Below are positions 40,751 through 53,271 of a stretch of DNA of 64,000 bases, piece by piece. Source of the DNA: Cotesia glomerata (taxonomy: Eukaryota > Arthropoda > Insecta > Hymenoptera > Braconidae); contig NC_058165.1 of assembly GCF_020080835.1 (NCBI RefSeq), forward strand, positions 8,935,813-8,999,812, written 5' to 3'. Below the pieces are notes generated by a model. That model made no database searches. It worked only from the letters and a program-made list of their open reading frames with translations, and was not told the DNA's origin. Positions within the stretch are counted from its first letter, which is position 1. Each line of letters starts with the position of its first letter. The translations under genes and the position numbers were made by a program.

Positions 40751-40756
<6 letters not shown>

Positions 40757-40826
<70 letters not shown>
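40757..40826 (+). repeat. (AT)n microsatellite, 70 bp
   Basis: About 35 AT units, self-complementary and able to extrude as a cruciform. Length in the real genome may differ from the assembly. Confidence 0.95.
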
Positions 40827-40829
<3 letters not shown>

Positions 40830-43800
40830 TATGATGGAAAATTTAATTCTTCAGTCTTCTTCCTATTTCAGTTAAAAACTAAATGAAAGAAACCGTTTTG
40901 TTATTTTTTTTTGTTAACTAAAAATTTTCTTTGTGAGTTAAATGTCGGAAATGAAAATTTTAGTTCTAAATTTATTCATCGAATGCTATGTGCATACTTA
41001 AATTAGTGGTTGTGTAGTGTTCGAGTGTCCTCATATTCACATTTAGTAAGAGTTTTGTTCAAGAGCTGTTTTGAGTGTAAGAGCTGGCCTAGTTTTCTGC
41101 AAAAGCGGTCAATTAATGTTGGATGATGAATCCACAGGAATATCACTAGTATACTCCTGAAATTCAACAATTTTTAGACAAATAAGCGGCAAATGCGTAG
41201 TACTATACTAGTTAAGATAGGAATGAGAGTAAGAGGCTCTCTTGTAGTTTTCACACACACCTAAAGCCCACCAGTTAGATTTTTATACAGCTACTACGTT
41301 TTGTAAGAAGAAAAGCGACTTTTAAATATTTTTCAGAAAGGTACTTTTTAGTAAAGAGCTAAAACGCTGAATTACTCAAGTATGTTATAGGCTGTTTTAA
41401 CGTAGACATTGAATTCCCGGAGAAAATAAAAAGTAGAAATTTCGGTGTTTAATCAAATACACATTTCTAACTTCATTTTTTTCTTTCTTTCTGAGAGTTT
41501 TTTTCTTACTCGCTCAAGTGATTTAGTGCTTCCCCGTTTTATTGAATGACGTAACACAATTCCGATTCGATAACCAATTGATTTAGCCCGAAAAAACGTG
41601 TATTTAATAAATTTCATTGCTAGTTCTTCTGGGGCTGGTAATTTAAAAACCAGTTGACAATAAATTCCTTAAAAAAAATCGCAGAAGTATGATATAAAAG
41701 ATAAAAAAAAATGAATTTTGCAATAAAATCCAGTTGTAAGGGATCAGCAAAAGCTGTTGAATCCGCTCTTGGAGTTTAAAAAAAAAGTAAAGAGACGTTT
41801 TTTCACTCCCCTCTGAGACTTTGCTTGACGGCTGAGCTGGTTTTTATTAATCTAGGTCTGCTAAAAGATTTACTCTGCAAATACCTGATATTCATCCTTT
41901 ATAAAACACTATTCAAAATCAATCCGCACCGCAATTCAGTGGCATTTAACAAAAGATTTATATTAAAATTTAACACAAAAATCCTCAATTATTTTACTGA
42001 ATCTAAAAAAAAACAAATAAGATTTTTAAGTTAAAAGTAAAACCTGTTGCGTTTATTTTAGTGGTACTAATTTTTTGTTAATTTTTTACTTATGATAAGT
42101 TTGATTGGTCTCATATGTTATGTTTAACTTGATATACGATGGTATATTTTGATCTTGGTAACCCTCGACGGATCTTATTTCACGCTGACTTGAAAAAATA
42201 AACGCTCTGAGTTAATTCCGTACCGGATTCCACCGCACAACTATGCCTGTATATCTGGTGAGTGCAACGTTTTTACAACGGAAATACGTCAGAAGGATAT
42301 TTCTAGGATTATCAACCCAAGTATTTTGATTCTAAGTATAAATATTTTTTGAGAAATAATTGCATATTTCACTTGAAAATGATCTGATAATGATGACATT
42401 AACCATACTGTAATTTACTCAAGAGAAGAAATGTAAGTCTTCTTTTCTTGTCGATCTCCTTGAAATTAGTTCAAAATTTATAAGAACCTTCTTTGGGAAC
42501 ATCTTTCTTGATAAACAGACGCTAAGCTCAATGATTTTGTTATGATTCGATCGAATTCCAGCAATTTCACGGGTAAATAACCATGAAAAAAAAAAAGATA
42601 AATTTATAAATAAATTTGAATAAACGTATAGTAGGGAACAGAAAATGAAAATCGATGATTCCTGGAATTTTGGGCATTGTTAGTGACCGAAAAGTTTGCA
42701 ACAATAGGAAGCGCCTCGTACACTTGTCGAACCTAGGGAGTAGAACTGGGAATCCATCTTTTCAGAAAATATAAAGAGAAGGTACTGAAAAGGAAATAAA
42801 AATAAGAAAGACGCCCATTTTTTTCCATTCGAGATCCCTTAACCGTGAGAGATCTACATTGCGGGTAAATATTTGGACATCAGTGACCACGAAAGTGGAA
42901 TCGACACAAATACAAGAGTTAGGGTCATTGGAGTGTGGTTATAGTACCGTGAGTAGAAGACGGCAAAGGGGAAAATATATCTGGGAGTCCTAAGTATAGC
43001 CAGAAAAACGAAGGAAGCCACCAAGTACACGGAGACATTGTCCGTAAGCTTACTGAACCGCGATAACGGAGTTACCGATTTTGGAAATAAATCTTAACTC
43101 GTATAGAGATAGATATTGTGCTAGGCTATATACACTTAAACTCGGACAATTTCTATGAAAGCTATACTGCGTCATAATTTAACTCTTCACAGATCCTTTA
43201 GACTCGTTGGAGGTATTGTACAGATGTCATGAATTCCGATAAACTCTCAACTCGAATTTGTAAAACTGAAGCTAAGCAAACAGATACGACTTTACTGTCG
43301 TCCAATTGGCAAGTTGTCAAACCAGCATGAGTATGAAAGCTGGATACTGTAGGATCCAGTTAATCGTGCGTGTATAAGCGCTTGTGTGCTGGCAACTCGG
43401 AAGGAACTGATCGATTCAGCACCACTGCATAATCATTTGTGGGACAGTCGAGCATTAGCGCTGTTTTCCTCGACATTTTCAGCTGGTTAAACTTTAAACC
43501 CAGGGTAAAGGCTTGTTACCAAAGCATTATCTATCGGGAGAATTGAAATTGCAGAGAATAAAACTTCTGATCATCTTCTGGAATGATTGATTTGACATTG
43601 TCTTCCTGTGGTGCTAAGCTTGGTTTCGGCGTTAAAACCCAGGTAATACATGATCCGCCGATAGGAAAGGAATACGTTTATTACCTGAATGCAGATCAAG
43701 ATTCTTTTTTAAAGAAAGAAGCATTGAATGCCAGGAAGAGTCTGGATGTTTTTTTTTTAATCCAAAAGCAAAAAAATACTACGGCAACAGGGAAATGTGT

Positions 43801-44005
43801 GACTGCGTGTTTGCTTTAACGTCTGAACGATTCCAGAAGACGTTGGTCGTCGTAATTTCTCTTGAACACTCTTCTTTAGATCCTGATATTTACACAGGGC
43901 ACACAACTTGTGTTTTCGCGTGCATATCAATGTTGTGGTTAGGAAGAAGGGCTAACGTATGGGTTAGCTTCACTATTATCCACTTGCTCCTCTTTTAAAT
44001 TCTTT

Positions 44006-44008
<3 letters not shown>

Positions 44009-44060
<52 letters not shown>
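44009..44060 (+). repeat. (AT)n microsatellite
   Basis: About 26 AT units. Confidence 0.95.
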
Positions 44061-44064
<4 letters not shown>

Positions 44065-47000
44065 GGTAAGGTAGAACAAAATAGAGAGAGAAAGAAAAAC
44101 AGAGAAAATAACGGAGAATTGGAAAGACAAGAACCCGTACGTGAAAGGTGGAATTTATTTTTACGAAGCTATGTATGTGTAGACAAGTGTGGTGAGGAAG
44201 GAGCACCACCCAAACTATCGTCGGCACCCTTGTCTTTGATGTTCGAACGACACAGGCATCGGCGCATAAATATTTAGAGTCACGGCACCCAGCGATAATG
44301 TAGGTATCTTGTTCTAGAAGACTACACCAGCCACAGTGAGATGAGAGACGACTGAAATCATTTTCAGTATGTAGGTTACGCTACACTTTTGTATCATTTT
44401 TGAAATGGGATTTTCTTTCTTTTCGATCGTAATAATAATAATAACAGCCGAGGCAAGACATTTAGTGTTTTGTTTATCGGACCGCGAAAGATGGAATGGA
44501 AATAAAAATGAAATTTATAAAGAATTGTAAGGTATAAATAAAAAAGGTTGAGAGTATTTGATAGCCAAGTTTCAACTGTTAAGATCCTTGTCATGGTAAG
44601 TTTGTTCAAGGGCAGAGAGAAACTTATGAAGTAAATTAGAGAACAGAGTTGTGCTGTCGGTGAACGTGACAACCATTGCAAATGGTTGTTGTGATCGAAG
44701 GAAAGGAGTTTGACAAGAAGCCCGAAATGATGATGTGGAAGGGTGGTGGAAATGACTTTATATTTGGATTCAACGGAAAAGGGGTCGAGCTTGCGATGAA
44801 GAAGGGTGGTAAACGCTAGCCACGCTCGGGAAATTCAAGAGAAAGAGAGAAGAGCCAGAGGATAGAGAATGAAGGATGGAATTGAGGGGGCGGGTAATTA
44901 CAAAATATAAAGGGTGGGTCGGCCTCGCTTCGGCTCCATGCAGCCAGCCACCCAGCCAGACTGATGAATATTTCACGGGACTACATTAGCTAGTGAGAGA
45001 AAGCTTGTATATGACTCTTTTATTCCCTGGGCATATTCTGCGTCATATATTTATTTTGGTGTAAAATAAAAATTTACACGTATTTTTCGCATGGGTTTTA
45101 CATATTAAATGTTAACTATTGATTTGGAACAAAGAAAATAATAAAAATGATCAGAGTTTGTATATTGGGAGGATATAAATAGAGGCTATTGAAAAATGGA
45201 CAAGATTTAAAATGTATTGGCGTATTATTCGCAGAAAGCTTCGGACAAGAATCGAATTTGAATAGATCGTACAAGTAGATGGAGAAATCGGCGACAGGAA
45301 GAAGTAAAAGGTAGGAGGAGTAAAGAATGGTTGTTTGCAAAATGAAAGACCAAGCGAGAGGGTAGATAAAAATGGCCGGTGCTAAATTCCAATGGGCTTG
45401 AGTTCCAGTCACAGCGACCACTCGGAAGGGGTCTCTTGGACAAGAAGGAGTCGAGTAGTACAACATGAGGACAGTCTCACAGCAGTAGCAGCACTCTGCT
45501 TCTTGTATCAGTAGCAGCAGCAGCATTTCCTTGACTGGGGGACTGCCACTGGTTAAATGTGAAGAGGCCTCGGAGACCACGAGAATCTACGAAACTCATG
45601 CAGCACTCGTGTGGCTGGCTGCTGTTAGGTTCGTCAAGTTCCATCGATACTCTCAACACTCTCTACCGGTCTCTGTCGTATGCACACAACACACAAAAGT
45701 TATCTCCCCTTAGAGTTGGCTGGTTATAGCAAAACCCCCTTGACTACTCGATCACTCCCTTCTCTTTCCTGGGTTTAAAACTACCCGGACGCATATCGAC
45801 GACGGAGCTGGACCACTTCATGTCTAGCGACCCTTTTCGTCGATGCACATTCGAATTTATTGGCGCGTGCTCGAATATTCATAAAAAAAAAAACGTTGTA
45901 CAAAACATAAATGTATAGAAAAGCACGACAAATTAAACAGGGATTTTTTTTCAGAGATCCAAAGAAGGATATATACAATCATTGACAACTGAGTCAGAGT
46001 CAGAGTTTGAGTGAGAGTGAGCTGGACTTATTGAGAGGGAGAAAAATATGAGATGGAAAATTTCTATGATGAAATGGAGTAGTGGTTATGATTGAAAAGT
46101 CGATTGTTAAACTGGACAAAGTGTTCACTGACTTTGCAGTTTATTCTCTCGCTAGGTTTTTTATTACACCGTGTATGTATATACTGGTGGTACTCGTTTG
46201 TTGGTTTGTACCAGTGATTTCACCACCGTTCTTCTGCACTAGTGCACTGTATTTAAAGCCTTTCAAAAATCTCATACTCGTGTAACTTTATTTGCATTCA
46301 TGTTTACATATTTTGTATTTACTGATTAATTGTTTTAACAAATAATGTTACAATCTCTCGACTGCATAAAAATTGCTGCTCCGTAAACTAAATAAATAAA
46401 TTCTGATCGAGTAGGCTATAAAGAGTTTCCTCGTACACTTATTCTTAATACAGTTCAACTGTAAGTCACGTTTATCTTATATGTACCTAGTTGACGTGAA
46501 AATCTGCGAAATAATTATCATTCCTGTTGCGTTTATACCGTCCACAATTTGCGAGTCCGTAAGAACAACACACACGTCTCACGTCTCTGATAACTTAAAA
46601 ATTTCACTGTTTCTTATTTACCATGCGAAACGTGTACGTGCTCTCTCACCCACACGGTCGTGAATTAGCTTATAACTTTCAGCTTGTCTTTTCTGATGTA
46701 TTCAGACAAGACAAATGTAGATGCCCATCTGAAAATTTAACCACAGAAATAAAAAAAAATCTGGTTTTGAGTTCTCTGAAGACGAGTAGCTAATAGGACA
46801 CTAATATCAAACACGCGACGGATCTGATGACACAACGATATAATTGGGGTTAAAGTGCTTACAAATAAGACAGGCTTGCCACTTTATTGGAGTCTGGTGC
46901 GTATGAGCAACAATGGCGTCGTCATCATCACTATCACCCTTTTACTTTGGGTGTGTGAGCAAGACAGACATCATATTATAAGCGTGGTAGAATTGTACTC

Positions 47001-47567
47001 ATGGGTTGGCTGGTTAAGCCCCTGGAGGCACTGTGTAGCGTTAATATAGCGAACGGCGAACGCTGCCGAGCTCTTTGCCACTCCATCGAGCAGAAATTGA
47101 TAGGATAAATTCCGGGTCTGAATTGGCTCCGTCGAGCTGGAAAGGCCCCCCTTTCCTCCTCTCTGTCTCTTTCGGTCTAACTCAGTTCGTCTCTCTTCGC
47201 TTTTCAACCACCTCATCTACTCCGACCTCCTCCTATACCACCTTCTTCTAGTTCTTCTTTTCCTCCCCTTAAACTTCCGAGCTTTCCTCTTGTTGTCGTC
47301 CATCTTTGTCACCTCGCAGCTTTTCTCTTACGATTCTATTAGCTTCAGCCTCCACCCTCCACTTTTCTCCTCCTCAATGCTATTATATTCTTTATATTTT
47401 CATGTATATACAGGCATATACGTACAATATGATGACGACTGTGTGGTCTTGAGACGAGAGTATCATTAGCATACACACCCTGACAACCCTTTTCGTCGAA
47501 AATCCTAAAACCTCTCGTTTCACTGCGATAAAATACGTTTTAGCTTGGCTAAATTAAAACAATAATA

Positions 47568-48526
47568 CACTTGTCTCAAAAATTAAGCGAGCAGGAAAAA
47601 AATTCATATTTTTGGGGGTTTTTCTACTGTAGCGACTCCAGTTCTATATTTCTAGCCAATTAAAAAAAATTGTTTTTTGAAAACAAAAAAAAATTTTCTC
47701 AAAAATCTTCGAATATACCAAATCACTGATGCAGAATTAAGAGAAAAATAAAAAAAACAAAAATTTTTTTTTATTTAAATAAAAATTCTGACCTTTTCAA
47801 AGCAAAACTCTTGTTCCGTTAATTTTTTTAAAAATTTAATTAAGTGAGACAAAAAAATGGTTGGCTGGATCAAATTGAAACTTTGTAGGGTTTTTTTTGG
47901 GTATATTGATTTATAAAAGGCACACTTAACATTAGCGGTTTCCGCGATATTTTTGATTAGGCGCTTGATTTTCCAAAGAACTACGAAAAGCCTTTTTTTG
48001 ATTGCTTTTTCAAATTTATGTAAAAATGGAAAAGAAATTTTTTTTCAAAAAATCAATAGTCAATCCTTTTAGAAAATTTATTCAAGTTTTTGAAATCCAC
48101 TTTGAATTTTTGTGCGATTATTGGTTGCTGAGATGTTGATAATCAAAGACAAAATGATCCTTTTCCATTAAAATACCGATATCTCAGCGAGAAATGCTCG
48201 TATCGAGTTCTTTAAAACGAGGTCTTTAAAAAAAACAAATTTAAGCTGAATAAATAAGTTATGCGGTCCATATAGAGGTTAAGTCGAAAAAATTTTTTCC
48301 AAGCCCGTAGATTAAAAAAAAAAAAAAATTTCGAAAATTTTTTTCTCGGTGGTTTTCTTGAGATTACTTGAAAAAAAATTTTAGAATGCAAATCTAAAAA
48401 CTAGACACTTGAAGCAATTTGCTTTTTTTATTTGCTGTACGACCATTTTTCTTCAAGTTACAGCCTGTTGAAAAACCCCCAAAAATTTGGATTTTTTTCC
48501 TGCTCTCTTATTTTTTGTGGGAAGTG
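47568..48526. mobile_element. 959-bp non-autonomous DNA transposon (MITE) flanked by TA
   Basis: The left terminus begins CACTTGTCTCAAAAATTAAG at 47568. The right terminus, reverse-complemented, begins CACTTCCCACAAAAAATAAG. The two align for roughly 60 bases, through GAGCAGGAAAAAAAT and TTTTTGGGGGTTTTT, with under ten differences. TA dinucleotides flank both ends (47566-47567 and 48527-48528), which fits Tc1/mariner-type integration. The interior is AT-rich with many A and T runs and has no open frame of useful length, so this is a non-autonomous element. The family name cannot be assigned without a repeat library. Confidence 0.8.
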
Positions 48527-48549
48527 TACTCATATTTTATACAATTGAC

Positions 48550-48566
48550 AAAACACGAGTGGCATT
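48550..48566 (+). repeat. SINE target-site duplication, left copy
   Basis: AAAACACGAGTGGCATT is identical to the copy at 48817-48833 on the far side of the SINE. The leading A bases of the right copy merge with the A tail, so its left edge is ambiguous by a few bases. Confidence 0.88.
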
Positions 48567-48816
48567 TAACCGGTGACGTTAGCCGAGTCGTCTAAGGCGC
48601 ATGGCCTATAGAGAACTCGGATTAACTTACCGGCCAGGCGTGGTTCGAGATCCCAAGCTGGTCTTAGAAACCAACTTGGTTGATATTCGGCCCTTGCCGC
48701 GTAGGTTAAGATTTACACAATCCAAAAGACCCCAACGTACCACTCCCAACAGTTAAAGTCGGCGATATGACCTCAGCAGTTAAAACCGACTCTAAATAAT
48801 TTAATAAAAAAAAAAA
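48567..48816 (+). mobile_element. tRNA-derived SINE with A tail and target-site duplication
   Basis: The head resembles a class II (leucine-type) tRNA. An A-box-like TAGCCGAGTCGTCTAAGGCG lies at about 48580-48599 and a B-box-like GGTTCGAGATCC about 50 bases later, so an internal RNA polymerase III promoter is likely. The B box carries one extra base relative to GGTTCGANNCC. A tRNA-unrelated body of about 130 bases follows, ending in an A tail that reaches 48820. Both sides carry the same 17-mer AAAACACGAGTGGCATT (48550-48566 and 48817-48833), a perfect duplication characteristic of LINE-mediated retroposition. The identical duplication suggests fairly recent insertion. No other copy is visible in this window. 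Confidence 0.88.
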
Positions 48817-48833
48817 AAAACACGAGTGGCATT
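48817..48833 (+). repeat. SINE target-site duplication, right copy
   Basis: AAAACACGAGTGGCATT repeats the sequence at 48550-48566 exactly and directly follows the A tail. Confidence 0.88.
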
Positions 48834-48846
48834 AAATGAATTTTTC

Positions 48847-48855
48847 CATCAAAGC
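48847..48855 (-). promoter_or_regulatory. TCF/LEF binding-site match beside the SINE
   Basis: CATCAAAGC (minus strand GCTTTGATG) matches SCTTTGATS and sits 14 bases outside the right SINE target duplication. Chance occurrence is quite possible. Confidence 0.15.
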
Positions 48856-50659
48856 TTTGTGAAAATAATTCACGATAAAGTTTACAGAGTAATGAATTCT
48901 ACAATCGATTTGTCATAATTACAGTGGTCTGTTATACAGAGTCAAACTACACTCGAGAATTCAAGAGGGTTGTCTCGGACTTTGCGTAAAAATAAAGACT
49001 CAGATATGTATAAATAAAACGATGGAATGGATCACAACCATAGAATAGTTGGAGGGTTTGATGAGAATAAGGACATATACATATATGTGAAAAGAGAATG
49101 AGTGAAGCCGAAGCCGGATTACAACTGAGGGGACCGATGTAGAATGTACAATGGGAACAACTGTCGTATCCATTATGCGTACTTAATTAGGCCTTAGCGT
49201 GTCGCGGTATATATTGCCAAGAGGGCGTATGTTCTGGCTCTGGTGCAATGATGGACAAGATACTTGCCAGGATGACTAGAGAGACATCAGTTGTGTTACC
49301 TATGCGTTTATCCGAGCATGGTACATCAACGTGCAAGGACAACTAAAGAGTCCGGGGGGTAGACGAGATTATAATCTGTCCCATTATTGTCCCATCGACA
49401 TCCCACAGGGGATTTTACATTCAACAATGCAGTTACACTTTTTCGTGCATTTAACGTGGTGCTCATCTCCCATCCCTCTGATGAAAGGGAATAAACAGAG
49501 CGGATCACTCGTGCTCCTTCCGAATCTGTAACTAACCCCCTCAGGGTTAGGCTATGGGACAGTCGGACAACATTATCGGGATAAATTTGTCTCTAGCCGA
49601 GTATTAAGTTCAAGCTACTATTGGGGTTCATCATTTGCCAAACCTTAAAAAAGGGGTCCGAGTATAATCCTACCTGCATATGATGTTCTGTCATTGTTTG
49701 CTGAGTCCAATGACATACGGGGAACACGTGGATACGGATGATTTTTAAGTCCCCCGCTACAACTATATACTTCTCATGGGCTAAAGAACTTTATTATTTT
49801 CATTGAATGCGTCTTTTAGCTGGAAACTTATGTAGCTCTTCTAAAGTTGTGAAGTCACGTGTGAAAATCTTATGAATTTTAGATGGCAGCATTGAAAGAA
49901 TCTTTACACCAGAGTGATAACAGTTATTAACGCATATGTTGACAGTGATAACAGGTTGTGTAATAGACGTATTGGTGTGGGTACGCATCTAGTTAGTATT
50001 TCAAGTTCTGTTACACGTATATCTGTCATGGATTATTGCCAAGGTACACACGGTGCGCTCGATGATGTGTTCAATGGTTGATGGAGTTGTGATAGCTAGA
50101 TAAAGGAGAGGAGGGACGAGCAGATGAGGAGTCTCTGACGAAATTCGGATACAACGCATCAGTTGGACATGTCCAATTGGTCAAATAGAATGACGCTTCA
50201 CCTCTCATCGGTTCATCGGTACTGGATACCAACCTAGCTTAATTCGGGACATGCTGAAGTCAACATAGGAACTACAAACAGGATTGCAACAGATAGTATT
50301 GCAAATAGGCAAATATAAACCCCGCTAACATACTATACACCCCATAGACCCATACACAAGGATTTCTCTTTAGCTCTCTGCTCTGAGTTTCTCAGTGTAT
50401 ACAATCCCTTTCACTTGGTTCTATTACAAACAACGTCACCATTACCTAAACCTTACACTCACATTTACATCAAGAATAATACAAATATACTAGCCTCCCC
50501 ATACGCCAAAATCAAACACACAGAATAGGAACAATCGTCCCAACGATTCAATCAAAATAATCTTTCACTTGGACACAATTAAACTTTTTTCCTTTTTTAA
50601 TCCGTGTACTTTTCATTAGCATAATACTCAATTCTGTTTATTCTGCGTACTATTTGTAA

Positions 50660-50692
50660 TGAATGTATTTTATTTGTGATTTCAGGTAAGTT
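50660..50692 (+). promoter_or_regulatory. Candidate recursive (ratchet) splice site 2
   Basis: The pyrimidine-rich stretch TATTTTATTTGTGATTTCAG (AG at 50684-50685) abuts GTAAGT starting at 50686, a perfect consensus donor. The acceptor and donor share one junction with no exon, as at 25006/25007. It lies on the pan strand 25.7 kb after the first site. A TACTATTTGTAAT stretch about 30 bases upstream could contain a branch point. In a scan of AGGT occurrences on the + strand, these two sites were the only ones combining a clear pyrimidine tract with a near-consensus donor. Confidence 0.62.
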
Positions 50693-51710
50693 TTTCAAAG
50701 TTCAATCAACGGGGTCTCGAAAACAATGTCAATATATTTCCCAGAACAGTAAGTAAAGTATAAATAGAGATCCAAGTCAAAAGTTGTCGGGCGTGTTCAT
50801 GAAAAATATTAGTTAGCATCTGAAGAGGGACTTGCTCTCTATAAATCTAGTTATACTACTGAACATAAGCTCGACGATAATGTGCTAATGAGCAGTGTCT
50901 GTTGCTCTGAAATGTACCGGTGTAATTTTAGTAAGCCCATACAAGGCCATGCCTCATGCCTCAAGTCCTTTGCCTCTCATCAACTCGTTTATTATCGTTA
51001 TCCGCAACGTCATCGAGTACGGAGTTTGCTAGGTATTTGTCGGTGAGAAACGTAACCTTTCAACTTGTTGTAAATGACTAAGCATATCTTACTTACATCG
51101 ACTCTAAATTACTCGAAGCAATACCGTGTTATAGTCTCTTCACAAATTTTCTACGAAGAATGATGAAAAAACGAGTAACGCGCATAGTGAAGAGTGAAAG
51201 AGTGATGGATGTTGATGAACCAGAAATCAAGTTAACAAATCAAGTCATATTTGCTTTGAAACTCTATTTGAAATTCTATCAAAGCAGGCAAAGTATATAC
51301 CTATAGGAAGCTTGATAGAGCCTAAGGCTGTAAAGGCGGTGGCTGACTACCGCCCATCGGACTAAGAGGACCATAATCCAGTTTCTCTCCGTGTTCATCT
51401 TGTTTCACCTGTCGCTGCGAAGGGGTACAGTAGACTATCCTTAATAGCGCGGTGGGAATGCTTCTTGTCCTTATCCTCTCTCTTCGTCCTTACTCTCCTC
51501 GTACATACATAACTATCCTTTCTACTCGGTAGCGTTCTCCGACGCAGATGCTGCTGATGCTCAAGCTGAACAACTCGTGGGTGGTCGGTGTTCGCGGCAC
51601 GCTGATCGTAATTACAGGTTCCTTATTTACCGCCTGTTACACACTTCGTTAGCACATCGCTTATAAAGTAGTTGTGTGTATCACTTAGTATGTATATAAA
51701 TATATAGACC

Positions 51711-51715
<5 letters not shown>

Positions 51716-51775
<60 letters not shown>

Positions 51776-51780
51776 AGAGA
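51716..51780 (+). repeat. (GA)n microsatellite
   Basis: About 26 GA units ending in GAAAGAGAAAGAGA. This is a GAGA-factor-type sequence and a possible triplex-forming tract, 170 bp upstream of a strong acceptor-like site at 51952. Confidence 0.95.
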
Positions 51781-51952
51781 AAGGATGGAGTTTATTGAGT
51801 TAAGCTGAGTTAAGGATAGATGGATGATACTTGTTGCCTTTACGCTCATCTCACGTGTATAAAAGTATAAAACGTCTCGTATACGTCTTGTCAAGCTTAT
51901 TGCCGGGTTTGGTCGGGCCGTTTGCTCTCTTTTCTCATACTCTGCTCTGCAG

Positions 51953-52029
51953 ACTGTACATCGTACATTGCTGAATGAGCTACACTGATGAGTATATCCA
52001 GCTACCCAGCTCTTACTATCGTGATCCAG
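51953..52029 (+). other. Ab initio exon candidate with internal start codon
   Basis: TTTTCTCATACTCTGCTCTGCAG is a strong acceptor (AG at 51951-51952). The following 77 nt end GATCCAG|GTACAG. All three frames close before an ATG at 51975, which opens MSYTDEYIQLPSSYYRDP up to the donor in phase 1. Without splicing the frame stops at 52049. It could be a 5' untranslated/start exon of an internal-promoter transcript, or chance. Confidence 0.15.
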
Positions 52030-53271
52030 GTACAGGTATTTATGAATGAATCGTATCGCGTGCGTGCCAAACAAAATCCCCCGATTATTCTACTCTTTCA
52101 CTGTATTCGACATTACTTGTTCTCTCAATTACTTTATTGACTTGTGTTTAATTCTAGTGTGCAATTGGGCTTCTGTTTCATAATTTATGGTTTCTTTTTT
52201 TGTTATACAACTTCAAGTAAATTATTCCAAGAAAAACTGTAGGGTACGGCAAATTGGAGGAATTATTTTTCAACTGTATTATAATTGTAATTAAAATAGT
52301 TGGTGAAATAAAAAACCGAAGTAAAAAAAAGTACGTCTGAGGTCGTTGGTGGTTAGCCGCGCGACGCTGCTGTGAAACGAACAAAAGAGCATCAAGTGTA
52401 ATGTACGATATATAAGCTTATATATGAGAAATAAGAAGGAGTAGGCGAATAATAAAAAATGAGAGAAAGACGACGATGATGATGGTGATGAGGGTTGGTT
52501 CTGTAAGAACCAAAAGAGTTCACGTTGACGTCTCTTGTTAGAGTTAGTACCTACGTAATTGGAACGGTCGCGTGCTCCTGTCTACGGACAATAGAATCGT
52601 CGTAGTGCAAATTATTAAAGTGTGTTTCGCAACGTCCTTTACTTGTACGACTGCTGCTACTGGTACTGCTACTGCTGCTACAACCAAACAACCATCTAGA
52701 ATGTCATCTCTTTCTCCCATTTCTTTTACTGGTACCCGTAGAACAAAAATAAGCTCAGATGTATAACGAGCAAAAATAAAAAAGTAAAGAATGTATATAG
52801 CGTAAAAAAATAAAGAAAAAAAAATTGAATGTTCTTGCTGCAGTAGCTTAAGAGTGAACGCATAATATTCAGAGATACAACCAAAGTCTTTTTTATTTAT
52901 TTTGATTTTTTAGTCGAATGTATTCCAAGATGAGAAAGCACAAGAGAATGAACGCTGAAGGAGTTCTTCATTCGTGACCGCTGGGTTTTCAAGGAATCAA
53001 TAGACCTCTGACGTATATTTACAGATATCTCTTAGTATATTTAGTTTCTTTCATTGAAAGTTTAAAAAAGAAACGAAAGAAAAGATCTAGACAGATAAGA
53101 CAAACCCAGTAGCGTCTACTGTACGGTCAAGCGCATTTACCGATGGTCTTTCAGCGACAGAAAAATTGCGAGTCTAAAGGAGAACAGAAATAGATAGAGT
53201 TTTTACATCCTTGAATCGAAGATAAGAAAAACTGAAAAAGCTTTAACGCAAAAAAATTCTGAGCTTAAATT

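Larger units (their letters stand above)
25007..50685 (+). other. Long pan intron, second segment (between ratchet sites)
   Basis: About 25.7 kb run between the two zero-length splice junctions. No recognisable gene is present on either strand. Contents: microsatellites (28543-28576, 36252-36303, 38332-38354, 40757-40826, 44009-44060), a purine-rich minus-coding illusion at 45120-45500, a 959-bp MITE (47568-48526), a tRNA-derived SINE (48567-48816), a short palindrome with homeodomain-type cores (29239-29261), and exon candidates at 25687-25737 and 34891-34951. Between these I see only ordinary AT-rich DNA. Confidence 0.55.

Noticed and set aside
45116..45580. 154-codon frame on the minus strand
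   Set aside because: It is the complement of a purine-rich stretch, where stop codons are rare by composition. The product is Leu/Ser/Tyr-rich with no homology.
46200..46260. PPFFC peptide on the + strand, resembling the LPPFFCHN block expected in the next pan exon
   Set aside because: Only five residues match. The flanking residues differ from the conserved block and there is no acceptor at the right place.
48571..48660. A functional tRNA gene
   Set aside because: The acceptor stem does not close, the B box has an extra base, and the unit continues into a body, A tail and target duplications, so it is a SINE.
51685..52074. 129-codon minus-strand frame
   Set aside because: A third of it is Leu-Ser repeats translated from the (GA)n microsatellite.
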